From assembly GCF_000382405.1 (NCBI RefSeq), contig NZ_KB908263.1, positions 62,001-126,000 on the forward strand: 64,000 bases of DNA, in the 5' to 3' direction. Positions 17,969 through 28,002 of the stretch are shown in pieces. Position numbers and translations under genes: made by a program. Origin of the DNA: Mycobacterium sp. 141. Its GTDB lineage: Bacteria; Actinomycetota; Actinomycetes; Mycobacteriales; Mycobacteriaceae. Under the pieces are notes generated by a model. The model made no database searches, had not been told where the DNA came from, and saw nothing but the letters and a program-made list of their open reading frames with translations. Each line of letters opens with the position of its first letter. Position 1 is the stretch's first letter.

Positions 17969-19207
17969 TCAGCCGCGCAGCTCGCTGCGATGCCGCCGCG
18001 GCTTGGCAAAGTCGCTGGCCACCACTGCAGCCAACTCGATGAGCGCCTCCCGGGTCTTCGGCTTGAGCCGCTCCAGACTGATCTCGGCCCCCTCCTCCAA
18101 ATGCGGATCGAACGGCACCAACCGCACCGCCCGGCAGCGCCGTGAGAAGTGATCCACCACCTTCGACAAATCCACTTTGCCTGACCGTGGACGCACCGCG
18201 TTGACCACCGCGACCGAATTGCGCACCAGATCCTGATGGCCGTGCGCGTCGAGCCAGTCCAGCGTCGCCGATGCACTGCGTGCCCCGTCGACCGAGCCGG
18301 AGCTGATCACGATCAGCACATCGGCCTTGGACAACACGGCCGCCATCGCCGAATGCATCAGGCCGGTACCGCAATCCGTCAGCACCACGCTGTAGAACCG
18401 CTCCAGCACCTCCAGGGTGCGCGTGTAGTCGTCGGAGCTGAACGCCTCCGACACCGCGGGATCGCTTTCCGAGGCGAGCACTTCCAGCCGGCTGGGCCCC
18501 TGTGAGGTGTAGGCCCGCACGTCGCTGTAGCGCTCGATGCCCTCGGCGTCGCGCAGCAGATGGCGCACCGTCGCGGCGGTCTCCAGCGGAACCTTCTGGC
18601 TCAGCGTGCCGCGGTCCGGGTTGGCGTCGACAGCCACCACCCGGTCGCCGCGGATCGAGGCGAACGTGGCACCCAGCGTCGCGGTGATCGTGGTCTTGCC
18701 GACCCCGCCCTTGAGTGACAGCAGCGCGATCCGGTAGCAGCCGTGCAACGGCTGGCGCACCTGGGCCAGCAGGTCGTTGTGGTGGTTGACCTTAGGGCTC
18801 TCCCCCACGTTGACCAGCTTGAACGTCGACACGTACAGCCACTTGCGCCACCCCGACGACGGCGGGTCCTTGCGCTGGCCCAGCAGCGCGGTGGTCGAGA
18901 GGTCCCGGTACGGCGAAGAGAAGTCCGGCTGCGCAGACATCGGCTGCGACACACCGTCGACCGGTGTCGCGACGACGGGGACACCGTGCGGCGGAGTCGG
19001 GGCCGTCCACTCCGGCGGCGGTGCCGCGCTGGTCCCCGGATCACTGAACCGCTGCTGCCCGCGGAAACCGGACACCGCCGGTGTCGGCTGGTCGGCTACC
19101 TGTGCCGGAGGGGTCGCGGCGTGACTGATCGTCGGCTCGTCCGGGGTGTTTGCAGACACATCCACCGTGCCCGCCGCTGGATGTTCAGTTGATTCGGACT
19201 CGGACAT
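17969..19207 (-). CDS. MinD/ParA-like ATPase with disordered N-terminus (Rv0530-like)
   Basis: 412 residues. Residues 1-120 are Pro/Thr/Ala-rich and probably disordered. The ATPase domain begins with the deviant Walker A motif SLKGGVGKTTITATLGATFA (residues about 165-184), followed by VAVDANPDRGTLSQKVP and VVLTDCGTGLMHSAMAAVLS. The same layout is found in EspI-type ATPases of ESX loci and in Rv0530. Members may regulate secretion or positioning; no partner is obvious here. It converges on the small membrane gene and is followed by the cytochrome c maturation genes on the same strand, 62 bases away. Confidence 0.85.
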   Translation of the reverse strand: MSESESTEHPAAGTVDVSANTPDEPTISHAATPPAQVADQPTPAVSGFRGQQRFSDPGTSAAPPPEWTAPTPPHGVPVVATPVDGVSQPMSAQPDFSSPYRDLSTTALLGQRKDPPSSGWRKWLYVSTFKLVNVGESPKVNHHNDLLAQVRQPLHGCYRIALLSLKGGVGKTTITATLGATFASIRGDRVVAVDANPDRGTLSQKVPLETAATVRHLLRDAEGIERYSDVRAYTSQGPSRLEVLASESDPAVSEAFSSDDYTRTLEVLERFYSVVLTDCGTGLMHSAMAAVLSKADVLIVISSGSVDGARSASATLDWLDAHGHQDLVRNSVAVVNAVRPRSGKVDLSKVVDHFSRRCRAVRLVPFDPHLEEGAEISLERLKPKTREALIELAAVVASDFAKPRRHRSELRG

Positions 19208-19269
19208 GGAATCTCCCCTCCATTCGGGCGCGGCGCGCTACTCAGCCTTTTGCCGGCGCACCACATCAC

Positions 19270-20274
19270 CTAACCAACGCCGGCGTACGAGTGCAGCCCG
19301 ACGGTAACCAGATTGATGAAAAACAGGTTGAACACCATCGCGACGAAACCCACCACGTTGATCCACGCGGCCTTGCGGTCCCGCCAACCGGCGGTCGAGC
19401 GGGCATGCAGATAGGCCGCGTAGACCACCCAGGCGATGAACGACACCGTCTCCTTGGGGTCCCAGCCCCAGTAGCGGCCCCACGCCTCCTCGGCCCAGAT
19501 GGCACCGAAGATCACCCCGAAGCCGAAGATGGGAAACGCGAAGATGGTTGTCCGGTAGGCGATCCGGTCGAGGGTCTGCGCGTCGGGCAGCCGCTGGATG
19601 ATCCGCGCGACGGCGCCTTCCCGTCCCGGCTCGGCCAGCGGCGACATCTTGACCAGGAACAAGATGCTCGCGACACCGGCCACCAGGAACACCCCGGAGC
19701 CCAGGCTGACCACCGAGACATGGATCGGCAACCAGTACGACTGCAGCGCAGGCATCACCGGCGCGGCGTTGGTGTAGAGCCAATGCCCCGACACCGCCAG
19801 CAGGATCAGCACCGGTAACAGCACGAACACCCACAGCGCGCGGTATTGCGGCCGGCGCAACACGATCGCCGATGCGACCAAACCCGCGAAGCACGTCAGG
19901 TTGATGAACTCGTACATGTTGCCCCACGGCACCCGCGACGTGGCCAGACCGCGCAGCACGATGCAGACGAACAACAGCCCGATACCGACATAGACCAGGG
20001 ACAGGCCGGCACGACCGATCCGCTCATCGGTCGAGCGCCTGGGGATGTCCGCGACCACACCCGGGGTGGCGCTGTCAGCCCCGACCATCGCGCCGACGAG
20101 AACGGGTCCCCCGACCAGCTGCTCTTCGCGCGAGCGCTCATCGACCTTGCGGCCGCGGGAGTACGCCAGTTCGACGGCCAGCAGGAGCATCGCACCCACC
20201 AGCACCACCACCGACGACGTGAAAGCCCAGTCTGAGTATCGGGCCAACCCGATATCGATGTGCTCTGTGTTCAT
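19270..20274 (-). CDS. ccsA: Cytochrome c biogenesis protein CcsA (system II haem handling)
   Basis: 334 residues with about eight transmembrane segments. The haem-handling WWD motif is visible as EEAWGRYWGWDPKETVSF near residue 265, with flanking His residues (SGHWLYTNAAP; LPIHVSVVSL; GLHSYAGVG at the C-terminus). With CcsB it delivers reduced haem to apocytochrome c on the outer face of the membrane. The ATG lies seven bases after the ccsB stop. Ortholog of Rv0529. Last gene of the hemL to ccsA run. Confidence 0.95.
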   Translation of the reverse strand: MNTEHIDIGLARYSDWAFTSSVVVLVGAMLLLAVELAYSRGRKVDERSREEQLVGGPVLVGAMVGADSATPGVVADIPRRSTDERIGRAGLSLVYVGIGLLFVCIVLRGLATSRVPWGNMYEFINLTCFAGLVASAIVLRRPQYRALWVFVLLPVLILLAVSGHWLYTNAAPVMPALQSYWLPIHVSVVSLGSGVFLVAGVASILFLVKMSPLAEPGREGAVARIIQRLPDAQTLDRIAYRTTIFAFPIFGFGVIFGAIWAEEAWGRYWGWDPKETVSFIAWVVYAAYLHARSTAGWRDRKAAWINVVGFVAMVFNLFFINLVTVGLHSYAGVG

Positions 20275-20281
20275 GCGTGCG

Positions 20282-21913
20282 TCACTCTCCCAGCAGCCGT
20301 TGCGTCAATCGCTCGAACTCGTCGCCCCACCCGGAGTTGTCGGAACGGGCCAATCCGCCCAACTCGACGCTCACGGTACCTCCTGGAGGAAGCGGGCCTT
20401 CGCCTGATGTCGCCGCCGGAGCGGCTGCCACCCGAACCCAGATCCGGCGCCTGCGCACCACCAACGACACCAGCAACCCGCCCATCATCGACATGGCGAA
20501 GATCAGCACCCAAATCTGCGCGGGGTCATGGGACACCTGCAGGTTGATGAACGGCACCGCCCCGTCGAACCGGACCGTGGTGCCGTCGTCGAGTCGGGTG
20601 ACCTGACCCTGCACCAGGTTGACCCGCGCCACCTTGGTGAGCCGCTTCTGGTCGATGAGACGAGGATCCAGGGAGAACAGCGACTGCGGACGGCCGGTGT
20701 CCAGGCCGGTGTCGCCGCGGTAGATATCGACGGCGACCGCCGGATCGTTGAGCGCCGGGAAGCTGGACGATAGCAGCGTGCCCTCGAGTTGCTTGGTGGG
20801 GGCGAAGAGCCCCTGGATGGCGATCTGATGTTTGCGCCGCTCGTCGGCATCGGGGTAGCTGCCGCCCGGCGGATCGATCCGCACCACGCCTGAGGACAGC
20901 AGGGTGAGCGGCTCCTCGGGCTTCCACTGCACGGTCTGGCTGCGGGACTGCCCGTCCGGGAACGTGACGGTGAACGACGGTGCGTAGCCGTGCCCCTGCA
21001 GGTAGATCCGGTTCCCGCCGATGCGCAGCGGATGGTTCACCTCGAGCCGATACGGCTGCCAGGTGTTGGCCGCCAGCTCGTCGCCGGCTTGGTAGTCGAT
21101 GTTGGCTGCGAACGACAGGGCCTGGCCGGTCGGCAGATAGTGGGCATCGAAGTCGTTGACCCGCAGACAGATGGGATCCAGCGAAGTGCCGTCGACGGTG
21201 TTGCCTGCGCGGAACGAGTCGAATGCGGCCGGAGATGCCGAGCAGAACCCGGGACCGCCGTCGGCTATGACGATGACGTTGCCCTCGTAGCCGAACAGCT
21301 TGCCGACAGCCACCGCGACCAGCAGCCCGAGCAGCGAGAAGTGGAACACGATGTTGCCGAACTCCCGCAGATAGCCCTTCTCCGCGGAAATTTCGGCGGC
21401 GCCGTTTTCGGTGCGGGTGACGGTGCGCCAGCCCTTGAGTCGGTGGGTCACCTGCTCGGCCAACTGCTCCGGATCGCCGCTGACCTGCTCGGCATGGTAC
21501 TTCGGCAACCGGGCCAGGTTGCGGGGCGCGGCCACCGGCACGGCCCGCAGGCTGCGGACATGCTCGATCAGTCGCGGCGTCACGCAGCCGACCAGTGAGA
21601 TGAACAGCAGCACATAGATCGCGGTGAACCAGAAGCTGGAGAACACGTCGAAGGCCTGCACCCGATCCAGCCACGGGCCGATCGTCGAGTGCTTGGTGAG
21701 ATATTCGTCGACTTTCGACGAGTTGAGGCTGCGCTGCGGCAACAGCGCGCCGGGAATGGCCCCGAGCGCCAGCAGGAACAGCAGCACCAGCGCCGTACCC
21801 ATCGACGTCAGGGTCCGCCAGGTGTTGCGCACCAGCGCGAGCAGACGCCGAGGTACCCCGACACGCCGCGTCTCGGGGGCTTTCGCGTCTGCTCGCGGTG
21901 GGGCTTGAGTCAT
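20282..21913 (-). CDS. ccsB: Cytochrome c biogenesis protein CcsB/ResB
   Basis: 543 residues: three N-terminal transmembrane segments ([20 protein letters not shown] at about 36-55; [19 protein letters not shown]), a large outer-face domain and a C-terminal transmembrane segment ([20 protein letters not shown]). [20 protein letters not shown] carries a conserved His. It partners CcsA in haem ligation. ATG at 21913 overlaps the ccdA stop (ATGA). Residues about 6-26 are encoded by a palindromic repeat copy; an alternative GTG at 21832 would avoid it. Confidence 0.93.
   Translation of the reverse strand: MTQAPPRADAKAPETRRVGVPRRLLALVRNTWRTLTSMGTALVLLFLLALGAIPGALLPQRSLNSSKVDEYLTKHSTIGPWLDRVQAFDVFSSFWFTAIYVLLFISLVGCVTPRLIEHVRSLRAVPVAAPRNLARLPKYHAEQVSGDPEQLAEQVTHRLKGWRTVTRTENGAAEISAEKGYLREFGNIVFHFSLLGLLVAVAVGKLFGYEGNVIVIADGGPGFCSASPAAFDSFRAGNTVDGTSLDPICLRVNDFDAHYLPTGQALSFAANIDYQAGDELAANTWQPYRLEVNHPLRIGGNRIYLQGHGYAPSFTVTFPDGQSRSQTVQWKPEEPLTLLSSGVVRIDPPGGSYPDADERRKHQIAIQGLFAPTKQLEGTLLSSSFPALNDPAVAVDIYRGDTGLDTGRPQSLFSLDPRLIDQKRLTKVARVNLVQGQVTRLDDGTTVRFDGAVPFINLQVSHDPAQIWVLIFAMSMMGGLLVSLVVRRRRIWVRVAAAPAATSGEGPLPPGGTVSVELGGLARSDNSGWGDEFERLTQRLLGE
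21836..21898 (+). repeat. Interspersed palindromic repeat, copy 3, inside ccsB coding sequence
   Basis: Perfect 11-base arms CGCGAGCAGAC (21836-21846) and GTCTGCTCGCG (21887-21897), core GGTACCCCGACACGCCG. It falls within the 5' end of ccsB and encodes about 20 residues, roughly [20 protein letters not shown]. Other copies are intergenic. Confidence 0.85.
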
Positions 21914-22689
21914 ATCGGCAACCTCACGTCGCTGACAAAGGCGTCACGCACCCAGGACACGAAGTCGTTCCACAAGCCGGTGACCAGCGCGGTGCCCACC
22001 AGGATCAGCAGGATGCCGCCGAAGATCTGGATAGCGCGGGTGTGCCTGCGCAACCAGCCCAACCCCTGCACGGCCCGCGCGGACCCGAGGGCCAGCAACA
22101 CGAACGGGATGCCCAGCCCGAGGCAGTACGCCAGCACCAGGGTCACGCCGCGGGCGACACTGGCGCCGTCGGTTGCCGACGCCACCGCGATCACGCCCGT
22201 CAATGTGGGCCCGAGGCACGGTGTCCAACCCAGCGCGAACACCGCGCCGAGCAGCGGAGCGCCCGCCAGCGTCGACCACTGCCGCGGCGTCAGCCGGGCC
22301 GAGCGCTGCAGAATCGGCACGAACCCGACGAACACCAGCCCCATCACGATCGTGACGACGCCGCCGATGCGTTGCAGCAGAAGTTGGTTGACGATCAGCG
22401 TGGTGGTCATGCCGAGGACGGCGACGGCGCCGAGCAGGAACACCACGGTGAACCCCGCGACGAACAGCGCTGCGGCGCCGGCCACCCGCAGGCGTGCGGT
22501 CTTCACCCCGACCGCACCGGACGCCGCATCCGACTCATCGACGCCGACGACCGCGGCCAGGTACGACAGGTAACCGGGTACCAGCGGCACGACGCACGGC
22601 GACGCGAACGACACCAGACCGGCCAGCACACTGACCCCCAGGGCCAGCAGTACCGGCCCCGCGGCGGCGATCTCGGCGAATCCGGTCAT
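21910..22689 (-). CDS. ccdA: Thiol-disulfide transporter CcdA (DsbD-like membrane protein)
   Basis: 259 residues, six transmembrane segments. The paired redox cysteines are in [20 protein letters not shown] near the N-terminus and [20 protein letters not shown] in the middle. It passes reducing equivalents from cytoplasmic thioredoxin to outer-face thioredoxin-like proteins, which keep apocytochrome c haem-binding cysteines reduced. ATG-stop overlaps link it to the TlpA-like gene upstream and to ccsB downstream. Ortholog of Rv0527. Confidence 0.93.
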   Translation of the reverse strand: MTGFAEIAAAGPVLLALGVSVLAGLVSFASPCVVPLVPGYLSYLAAVVGVDESDAASGAVGVKTARLRVAGAAALFVAGFTVVFLLGAVAVLGMTTTLIVNQLLLQRIGGVVTIVMGLVFVGFVPILQRSARLTPRQWSTLAGAPLLGAVFALGWTPCLGPTLTGVIAVASATDGASVARGVTLVLAYCLGLGIPFVLLALGSARAVQGLGWLRRHTRAIQIFGGILLILVGTALVTGLWNDFVSWVRDAFVSDVRLPI

Positions 22690-23279
22690 GCCTTGGGCTC
22701 CGGTTCGGCTGCCAGCTTCTCCACGACCGGCTGCAGATCCTCGGCCAGCAGCTCCCGCAGGAACACCGCGGCAACGCGATGCTGACGGTCCAGCACCACG
22801 GTCGACGGGATCACCGTCGTCGGGTACTTGCCACCGAACGCGATCATGGTGCGCATCGCGGGGTCATAGATGGACGGGAAGGTGACCTTGCGATCGGTGA
22901 CGAAATCGACTGCGGCGTCGCGATTGTTGTCCCGCACGTCGATGCCCAGAAACGCCACGCCCTTGTCGCGTGTGGACTCGTAGACCTGCTGTAGCTGACT
23001 GATCTCGGCGCGGCACGGGCCACACCACTGGCCCCACACGTTGATCACCACAACCTTGCCCGCGAAGTCGTCGAGCGAGATGGTCTTGGCCGGGTCGGTG
23101 AGCTCCGGCCCCGTGATCTTGCCTGGGGTACCGCGTTTTTCGGGTGGGTTGTAGAAGATGTCGGTCTTACCGCCGGGCGCGACGAACTCGAACGTGCCGC
23201 CCTGCGCGACGGCGTCGTCACCGGTAGAACACCCGGAGACCAACAGCGTCGCTGCAAGCAGCGCGACCAACCACTTCAC
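22686..23279 (-). CDS. TlpA/ResA-like thioredoxin lipoprotein (Rv0526-like)
   Basis: 197 residues from GTG at 23277-23279. An N-terminal signal ends in a lipobox (LLVSGC), so the mature protein is membrane-anchored outside. The thioredoxin fold carries [20 protein letters not shown] with the CxxC active site, and [15 protein letters not shown] with the cis-Pro region. It should reduce apocytochrome c thiols using electrons from CcdA, whose gene overlaps its stop. The GTG shares one base with the stop of the histidine phosphatase gene. A longer upstream frame overlaps that gene and is rejected. Confidence 0.9.
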   Translation of the reverse strand: MKWLVALLAATLLVSGCSTGDDAVAQGGTFEFVAPGGKTDIFYNPPEKRGTPGKITGPELTDPAKTISLDDFAGKVVVINVWGQWCGPCRAEISQLQQVYESTRDKGVAFLGIDVRDNNRDAAVDFVTDRKVTFPSIYDPAMRTMIAFGGKYPTTVIPSTVVLDRQHRVAAVFLRELLAEDLQPVVEKLAAEPEPKA

Positions 23280-23893
23280 TAGGCTCCCCAGGGCTCTGTG
23301 TATCCCCAGCGAACCAGACGGCTGCCGTCGAAGGTGAACGACGTCAGAGACGCCAGGTTGCACAACCGGCTGTGCGGCAGCGGCAGATGCGCGAGCTTGC
23401 GACCCGTCATCGCGCGGCGCAGCGTCTCGACCGGGAGCTGATGGCTGACACACACCGCCTCGTGGCCGGCGGCCTTCTCGCGGGCCCGGTTCAGCGCAGC
23501 CATCATCCGCGGAGCGATCTCGGTGTACGGCTCGCCCCACGACGGCTTCATCGGATTGCGCAGCCGCGGCCAGTTTCTCGGATCATGCAGGGCGCCGTCA
23601 CCGGGTGACACGCGTTCGCCCTCGAACGAATTCCACGACTCGATGAGGCCGTCGTCGACGTCGATGGACAGGTCGTGGCTCTCCGCGATCGGTTTGGCGG
23701 TCTCCTGTGCGCGCTCCAGCGGCGAGGCCACCACGTAGATGATGTCGTGGTTTGCCAGCCAATCCGCCGCGGCCTGCGCCTGCAGCCTGCCACGGTCCGA
23801 CAGGTGATAGCCCGGCAGCCGACCGTAGAGCACCTTCTCCGGATTGAACACCTCGCCGTGCCGCATGACGTGCACGGTCGTTCTCACGGTCAC
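23279..23893 (-). CDS. Histidine phosphatase family protein (Rv0525-like)
   Basis: 204 residues of the phosphoglycerate mutase-like superfamily. [20 protein letters not shown] contains the catalytic [23 protein letters not shown] is the second motif, and [17 protein letters not shown] holds the second catalytic His. It acts on a phosphorylated metabolite in the cytoplasm; substrate unknown. It lies between hemL and the cytochrome c maturation genes, overlapping hemL by four bases, so it is expressed with them. Confidence 0.87.
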   Translation of the reverse strand: MTVRTTVHVMRHGEVFNPEKVLYGRLPGYHLSDRGRLQAQAAADWLANHDIIYVVASPLERAQETAKPIAESHDLSIDVDDGLIESWNSFEGERVSPGDGALHDPRNWPRLRNPMKPSWGEPYTEIAPRMMAALNRAREKAAGHEAVCVSHQLPVETLRRAMTGRKLAHLPLPHSRLCNLASLTSFTFDGSRLVRWGYTEPWGA

Positions 23894-25188
23894 GGTCGAG
23901 CCTCCGCGGCGGCGCGGGCCGCACCGGGCAGGGCGTCGGCGATCCGCTCGAATGCCGCATCATCCAAAACGCTTGACACGAACCAGGTTTCGAATGCACT
24001 GCACGGTGGGTAGACGCCTGCGGCCAGCAGCGCGTGGAAGAAGGGTGGGAAGCGCCAAGTTTCGGTGGCCTTCGCGGCGGTGAAATCGTGCACCGGCTCA
24101 TCGGTGAAGAACACGCTGAGCATGTTGCCTGCCCGCTGCACGCGGTGCGCCACGCTTGCCTCGGTCAGCGCGGTGCTCAGCAGCCCGGCCAACCGGTCGG
24201 CGTTGGCGTCGAGCCGGGCGTAGGCCGCGTCGTCGGCGTTGCGCAGCGTCGCGAGCCCGGCGGCCATCGCGACCGGGTTCCCCGAAAGGGTGCCGGCCTG
24301 GTAGACGGGCCCCAGCGGCGCCAGCCGCCCCATCACCTCGGCGCTGCCGCCGAACGCCGCGGCGGGCAGCCCACCGCTCATCACCTTGCCGAACGTGAAC
24401 AGATCGGCGTCGACGGGGTCGAGCCCGTACCAGCCGGCCTTGCTGACCCGGAACCCCGTCATCACCTCGTCGAGGATCAGCAGCGCGCCGTGCGCCGCGG
24501 TGATGCGGCGCAATGCGGCGTTGAAGCCCGGCAGCGGTGGCACCGTGCCCATGTTGCCGGGACTGGCCTCACTGATGACGCATGCGATTTCATCGCCGAA
24601 CCGGGCGAACACGTCTTCCAGCGCCTCGACGTTGTTGTACGGCAGCACGATGGTGTCGGCGGCCGCGGCGCCGGTGACGCCGGGCGAGGACGGCAGGCCC
24701 AGGGTCGCGACACCGGAGCCGGCGTCGGCCAGCAGCGCGTCGCTGTGGCCGTGATAGCAGCCCGAGAACTTGATGATCTTGGCGCGCCCGGTGTAACCAC
24801 GGGCCAGCCGGATCGCGCTCATGGTGGCCTCGGTGCCCGAGTTGACCAGCCGCAGCAACTCGACCGGGGCGACCCGACCGATGATCTCGACAGCCAGTTC
24901 AGTTTCCGACGGTGTCGGAGCGCCGAAGCTCAGCCCACGCGCGGCGGTCGTCTGGACGGCCGCCACGACGGCCGGGTGCGCGTGGCCGAGCAGCGCCGGA
25001 CCCCACGAGCACACCAGATCGACGTACCGGTTGTCGTCGGCGTCGGTGAGCCAGTAGCCGTCCGCGGACGTGATGAACCGGGGAGTTCCGCCCACCGAGT
25101 TGAAAGCCCGAACCGGGGAGTTGACTCCGCCGGGGATGACGGCGCAGGCATCGGCGAAGAGTTGAGCCGACCGCTGGGTGACAGGCAT
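23890..25188 (-). CDS. hemL: Glutamate-1-semialdehyde 2,1-aminomutase
   Basis: About 432 residues from ATG at 25188 ([20 protein letters not shown]). A PLP enzyme converting glutamate-1-semialdehyde to 5-aminolevulinate, the second step of the C5 haem pathway. [43 protein letters not shown] and the Schiff-base lysine in [18 protein letters not shown] are present, as is [17 protein letters not shown]. The usual GKVIGGG is GKVMSGG here, a mild variation. Upstream in-frame start at 25266 adds residues without homology. It heads the run into the cytochrome c maturation genes; the other haem genes are 16 kb away. Confidence 0.95.
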   Translation of the reverse strand: MPVTQRSAQLFADACAVIPGGVNSPVRAFNSVGGTPRFITSADGYWLTDADDNRYVDLVCSWGPALLGHAHPAVVAAVQTTAARGLSFGAPTPSETELAVEIIGRVAPVELLRLVNSGTEATMSAIRLARGYTGRAKIIKFSGCYHGHSDALLADAGSGVATLGLPSSPGVTGAAAADTIVLPYNNVEALEDVFARFGDEIACVISEASPGNMGTVPPLPGFNAALRRITAAHGALLILDEVMTGFRVSKAGWYGLDPVDADLFTFGKVMSGGLPAAAFGGSAEVMGRLAPLGPVYQAGTLSGNPVAMAAGLATLRNADDAAYARLDANADRLAGLLSTALTEASVAHRVQRAGNMLSVFFTDEPVHDFTAAKATETWRFPPFFHALLAAGVYPPCSAFETWFVSSVLDDAAFERIADALPGAARAAAEARP

Positions 25189-25379
25189 GGGCACCAGTGT
25201 CCCAGCCGCCGCAACCTCGTCAACTACAGGGTGTAGTGCTCCGGCCTCGCGCTCACAGCGTGACAAGGACCAGTCCTTTTGCCACGGCGGTGAACGGCAC
25301 CTCCACCGGAAACTCTGCGCCGATCACGCGGCTGCTGTTCGAGCACGCTGGCCTGTTGACCCCGATCCAGCCGACCGCA

Positions 25380-25877
25380 TCAACCGCCGGCGACCGCGTG
25401 GCCGACGGGGTGTGCCCACCTGACGGATTCAGCCAGCGCAGCATCCACCACAGAACCAGCGGTCTCGAACAGGGATGTATGCCGGTCGGAGTTGTCGATC
25501 GGCATCAGCGCCGCGCAGCGCATGACCAGCGCTCCCAACGCCAGGGATGTTCGCGGCGGCACCACTAGCAGGGTGACTTCCGTGGTGCGCCCGGTCACCC
25601 GGATGAGGCGCAGGCGCTTCGGTGGTTCTGTTGTTGCCCACTGGCGACCATTGACCATTGCGTCCAGGTCGAGCTGCCCGTCCGTCTCGGACCAATTCAG
25701 GCGGATTTCGGTGATCTCGCCCAACGGTTGATGCAGCGCGGCAACCAGATTCGGCAGTTCAGCGGCCAACGAGCCGGAATAGGGCCACCAGGCCCCACCG
25801 ATGTCGGCGCCCATCTTCTTTGCCAGCACGACTCTCACCGGTCGTGCCGAGCGGCGGGGACCCACCAAGCCGTTCAC
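25380..25877 (-). CDS. DUF5994 family protein
   Basis: 165 residues. GADIGGAWWPYSGSLAAELP is the family signature (GGAWWPRS-DL--ELP) and is followed by a helix and a beta-rich domain. DUF5994 proteins are common in actinobacteria, often in several copies, with unknown function. GTG at 25875-25877 overlaps the stop of an upstream 46-codon gene by four bases (GTGA), indicating coupled translation. It lies downstream of nothing conserved and is not in the M. tuberculosis order at this place. Confidence 0.75.
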   Translation of the reverse strand: MNGLVGPRRSARPVRVVLAKKMGADIGGAWWPYSGSLAAELPNLVAALHQPLGEITEIRLNWSETDGQLDLDAMVNGRQWATTEPPKRLRLIRVTGRTTEVTLLVVPPRTSLALGALVMRCAALMPIDNSDRHTSLFETAGSVVDAALAESVRWAHPVGHAVAGG

Positions 25878-26014
25878 GATGCCGCCGCGCCGGTTATTGC
25901 TGGGCCATCGGGACTATCGGAGAAAACCGGTACCTGCACCGGCGACGCGATGTCGACGTAGTCGCAGATGTCAACGGGCCGGTACGGATCGGAAAAAGCG
26001 ACAGAAGGCTCCAT
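25874..26014 (-). CDS. 46-residue small protein coupled to the DUF5994 gene
   Basis: ATG at 26012-26014 is preceded on the minus strand by AGGAG with an eight-base spacer, a strong ribosome site. The frame encodes MEPSVAFSDPYRPVDICDYV followed by a mostly acidic and hydrophobic stretch, and stops at 25874-25876 within the DUF5994 GTG start. No signal peptide, membrane helix or known motif. It could act as a leader whose translation couples the DUF5994 gene, or as a genuine small protein. Confidence 0.6.
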   Translation of the reverse strand: MEPSVAFSDPYRPVDICDYVDIASPVQVPVFSDSPDGPAITGAAAS

Positions 26015-26485
26015 AAGGCCTGCTCCTCAGTTGGTGTGAGCTGCGCCCACACGCCAATGATCATGCGGTGCTACCACTGATCGGTGCATGATCCGCAGGC
26101 TGATCGCGTCGACAATGAGAAGATCCGGCGGTCCAAATCCGCCGTCTACCCCGCTGAGAGATGTGACGCCTACCTGCACCAACTTACACCCAGTGCCATG
26201 CAAGGCGGAGCGTTGCGCTGCATTGCCGGGCCTGTGTGGCGCAGGGCGAAACCACCTGCCGCCCGGCCGGTTCGCACCACCGGGTACACTAGGACGAAAT
26301 CGGCGGTACTTCGTCGCGCAGCTGGTCAAAGTTACGCCGCCGTCGATTCGAATCAACCTGATAGGTGGACATTCTGGCGTCGGCACAGCAGGCCGACTGG
26401 TCACCTATGACTTCGGCCGTTGGCCCCCAACAGATTTGAATGCATCGACATGCATTCATCGTGAAAAAGAGAAAGTAGTAACAGC
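26015..26485. other. Intergenic region upstream of cspA
   Basis: About 470 bases between the divergent 46-codon gene and cspA. No frame has supportable coding content. The final 200 bases are AT-richer and probably include a long cspA leader, as cold-shock mRNAs often have. I see no motif clear enough to name. Confidence 0.5.
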
Positions 26486-26689
26486 ATGACCGAGGGAACC
26501 GTGAAGTGGTTTAACAACGACAAGGGCTTTGGCTTCATCGCCCCCGATGGCGGTGCGGCAGACGTGTTCGTTCACCACACCGAGATCCAGGGCAGCGGCT
26601 TCCGCTCGCTTGAGGAGAATCAGCGGGTGAAGTTCGAGGTCACTCAGGGCGCCAAGGGCCCGCAGGCAGTGGGCGTCACCGCCCTCTGA
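26486..26689 (+). CDS. cspA: Cold shock protein
   Basis: 67 residues forming a single OB-fold cold-shock domain. [19 protein letters not shown] contains RNP1 (KGFGFI) and VFVHHTEIQ contains RNP2. It binds single-stranded RNA/DNA and melts mRNA structure. Length and sequence are typical of the major mycobacterial CspA. The start follows GAAAAAGAGAAAG. Monocistronic, with a hairpin downstream. Confidence 0.95.
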   Translation: MTEGTVKWFNNDKGFGFIAPDGGAADVFVHHTEIQGSGFRSLEENQRVKFEVTQGAKGPQAVGVTAL

Positions 26690-26695
26690 TCGACC

Positions 26696-26747
26696 CGCGG
26701 CCCCGGACCGGCGCAGCGTCACAGCGCGCCGTTCCGGGGTTTCCGCG
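26696..26747 (+). terminator. Hairpin after cspA
   Basis: CGCGG-CCCCGGA (26696-26707) can pair with TCCGGGG (26733-26739) and CCGCG (26743-26747), with extra GC pairing inside. It begins seven bases after the cspA stop. No U-run follows, as is common for mycobacterial terminators. Confidence 0.5.
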
Positions 26748-26915
26748 TGCGATGCCCCGTCGCCGTTGCATGGTGCCGGCTGCAACCGGCAGCTCGACAG
26801 GAACGGCGAGCCTCATTCCAAGGTAATTGCCAGCTGTTGGTCTACGTTCACCAGCTAAGGTGTCAGGGTTCTGGCACCGAGTTCGGGGGAGCTGATACCG
26901 AGACACGGGGAGCAG

Positions 26916-27881
26916 ATGCAGAGACATTTGACCGATGCCGAGATCCTCAAGGAACTCGAGCCGGTTGCCGAAGAGGGCCTGAACCAGCATCTGAGGGTCG
27001 CCAAGGAGTGGCATCCGCACGACTACGTTCCGTGGGACCTGGGCCGTAACTTCGCGGCCCTCGGCGGCGAGGACTGGGCGCCTGAGCAGTCGGGCCTGTC
27101 TGAAGTCGCCAAAGTCGCCATGGTCACCAACCTGCTCACCGAGGACAATCTGCCCTCGTACCATCGCGGCGCGGCCAATCACTTCTCACTCGACGGCGCC
27201 TGGGGCCACTGGGTCAACCAGTGGACCGCCGAGGAAAACCGCCATGGCATCGTCATCCGTGACTACCTCGTCGTGACCCGCGGAGTGGATCCCGTTGCGC
27301 TGGAACGCATGCGCATGGAGCACATGCGTAACGGCTACGACCCCGACGCGGAAGAACGCGAAATACACGAGCCCGGCCCGCTGATGATCTCGGCATACGC
27401 CACCCTGCAGGAGCTCGCGACCCGCGTCAGCCACCGCAACACCGGCAAGATCTGCGACGACCCGATCGCCGAGTCGATGCTGCAGCGCGTCGCGACCGAC
27501 GAGAACCTGCACATGGTCTTCTACCGCAACATGTTTTCGGCCGGCTTCGACCTGTCCCCCGACCAGGCGATGGAAGCGGTGTGCGCCATCATCGAGGGAT
27601 TCCGGATGCCTGGCCGAGGGATGCCCAACTGGCGCCGCAACAGCGTGGTCATGGCCAAGCACGGCATCTACGATCTGCGCCAGCACCTCGAAGAAGTCGT
27701 GATGCCCAACGTCAAGAAGTGGCGCATCTTCGAGCGCAACGACGTGACGGCGGTCGGCGAGAAGCGCCGCGAGCAGCTGGCTGCTTATCTGGAGGATCTG
27801 CAAAAGCAGGTGCTCAGGTTCGAGGAGCAACGCGACCGCATGCTGGCACGCGAAGCCGCCAAGGCCGAACGCTCCGCGTAA
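26916..27881 (+). CDS. Acyl-ACP desaturase, DesA1-like ferritin-type diiron enzyme
   Basis: 321 residues of the plant-type soluble stearoyl-ACP desaturase family. TEDNLPSYH, TAEENRHGIVIRDYLVV (EENRH) and ATDENLHMVFYRNMF (DENLH) supply the diiron ligands. KKWRIFERNDVTAVGE near the C-terminus matches mycobacterial DesA proteins closely. These enzymes introduce double bonds into ACP-bound acyl chains that feed mycolic acid synthesis. DesA1 and DesA2 are usually elsewhere in the genome, so this is probably an additional paralog in an accessory region. Monocistronic, 226 bases after cspA. Confidence 0.85.
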   Translation: MQRHLTDAEILKELEPVAEEGLNQHLRVAKEWHPHDYVPWDLGRNFAALGGEDWAPEQSGLSEVAKVAMVTNLLTEDNLPSYHRGAANHFSLDGAWGHWVNQWTAEENRHGIVIRDYLVVTRGVDPVALERMRMEHMRNGYDPDAEEREIHEPGPLMISAYATLQELATRVSHRNTGKICDDPIAESMLQRVATDENLHMVFYRNMFSAGFDLSPDQAMEAVCAIIEGFRMPGRGMPNWRRNSVVMAKHGIYDLRQHLEEVVMPNVKKWRIFERNDVTAVGEKRREQLAAYLEDLQKQVLRFEEQRDRMLAREAAKAERSA

Positions 27882-28002
27882 TACCCGGCGTTCAAGCGAT
27901 CGCCCTGTCGTCGACCTGTGCCGGGCACCATCTGTTCACGATCCCGTTGTGGCGCTGGGCAATCAGTACTCCAGGTACCGGCAGCATGTCCGGATGTTGG
28001 TG

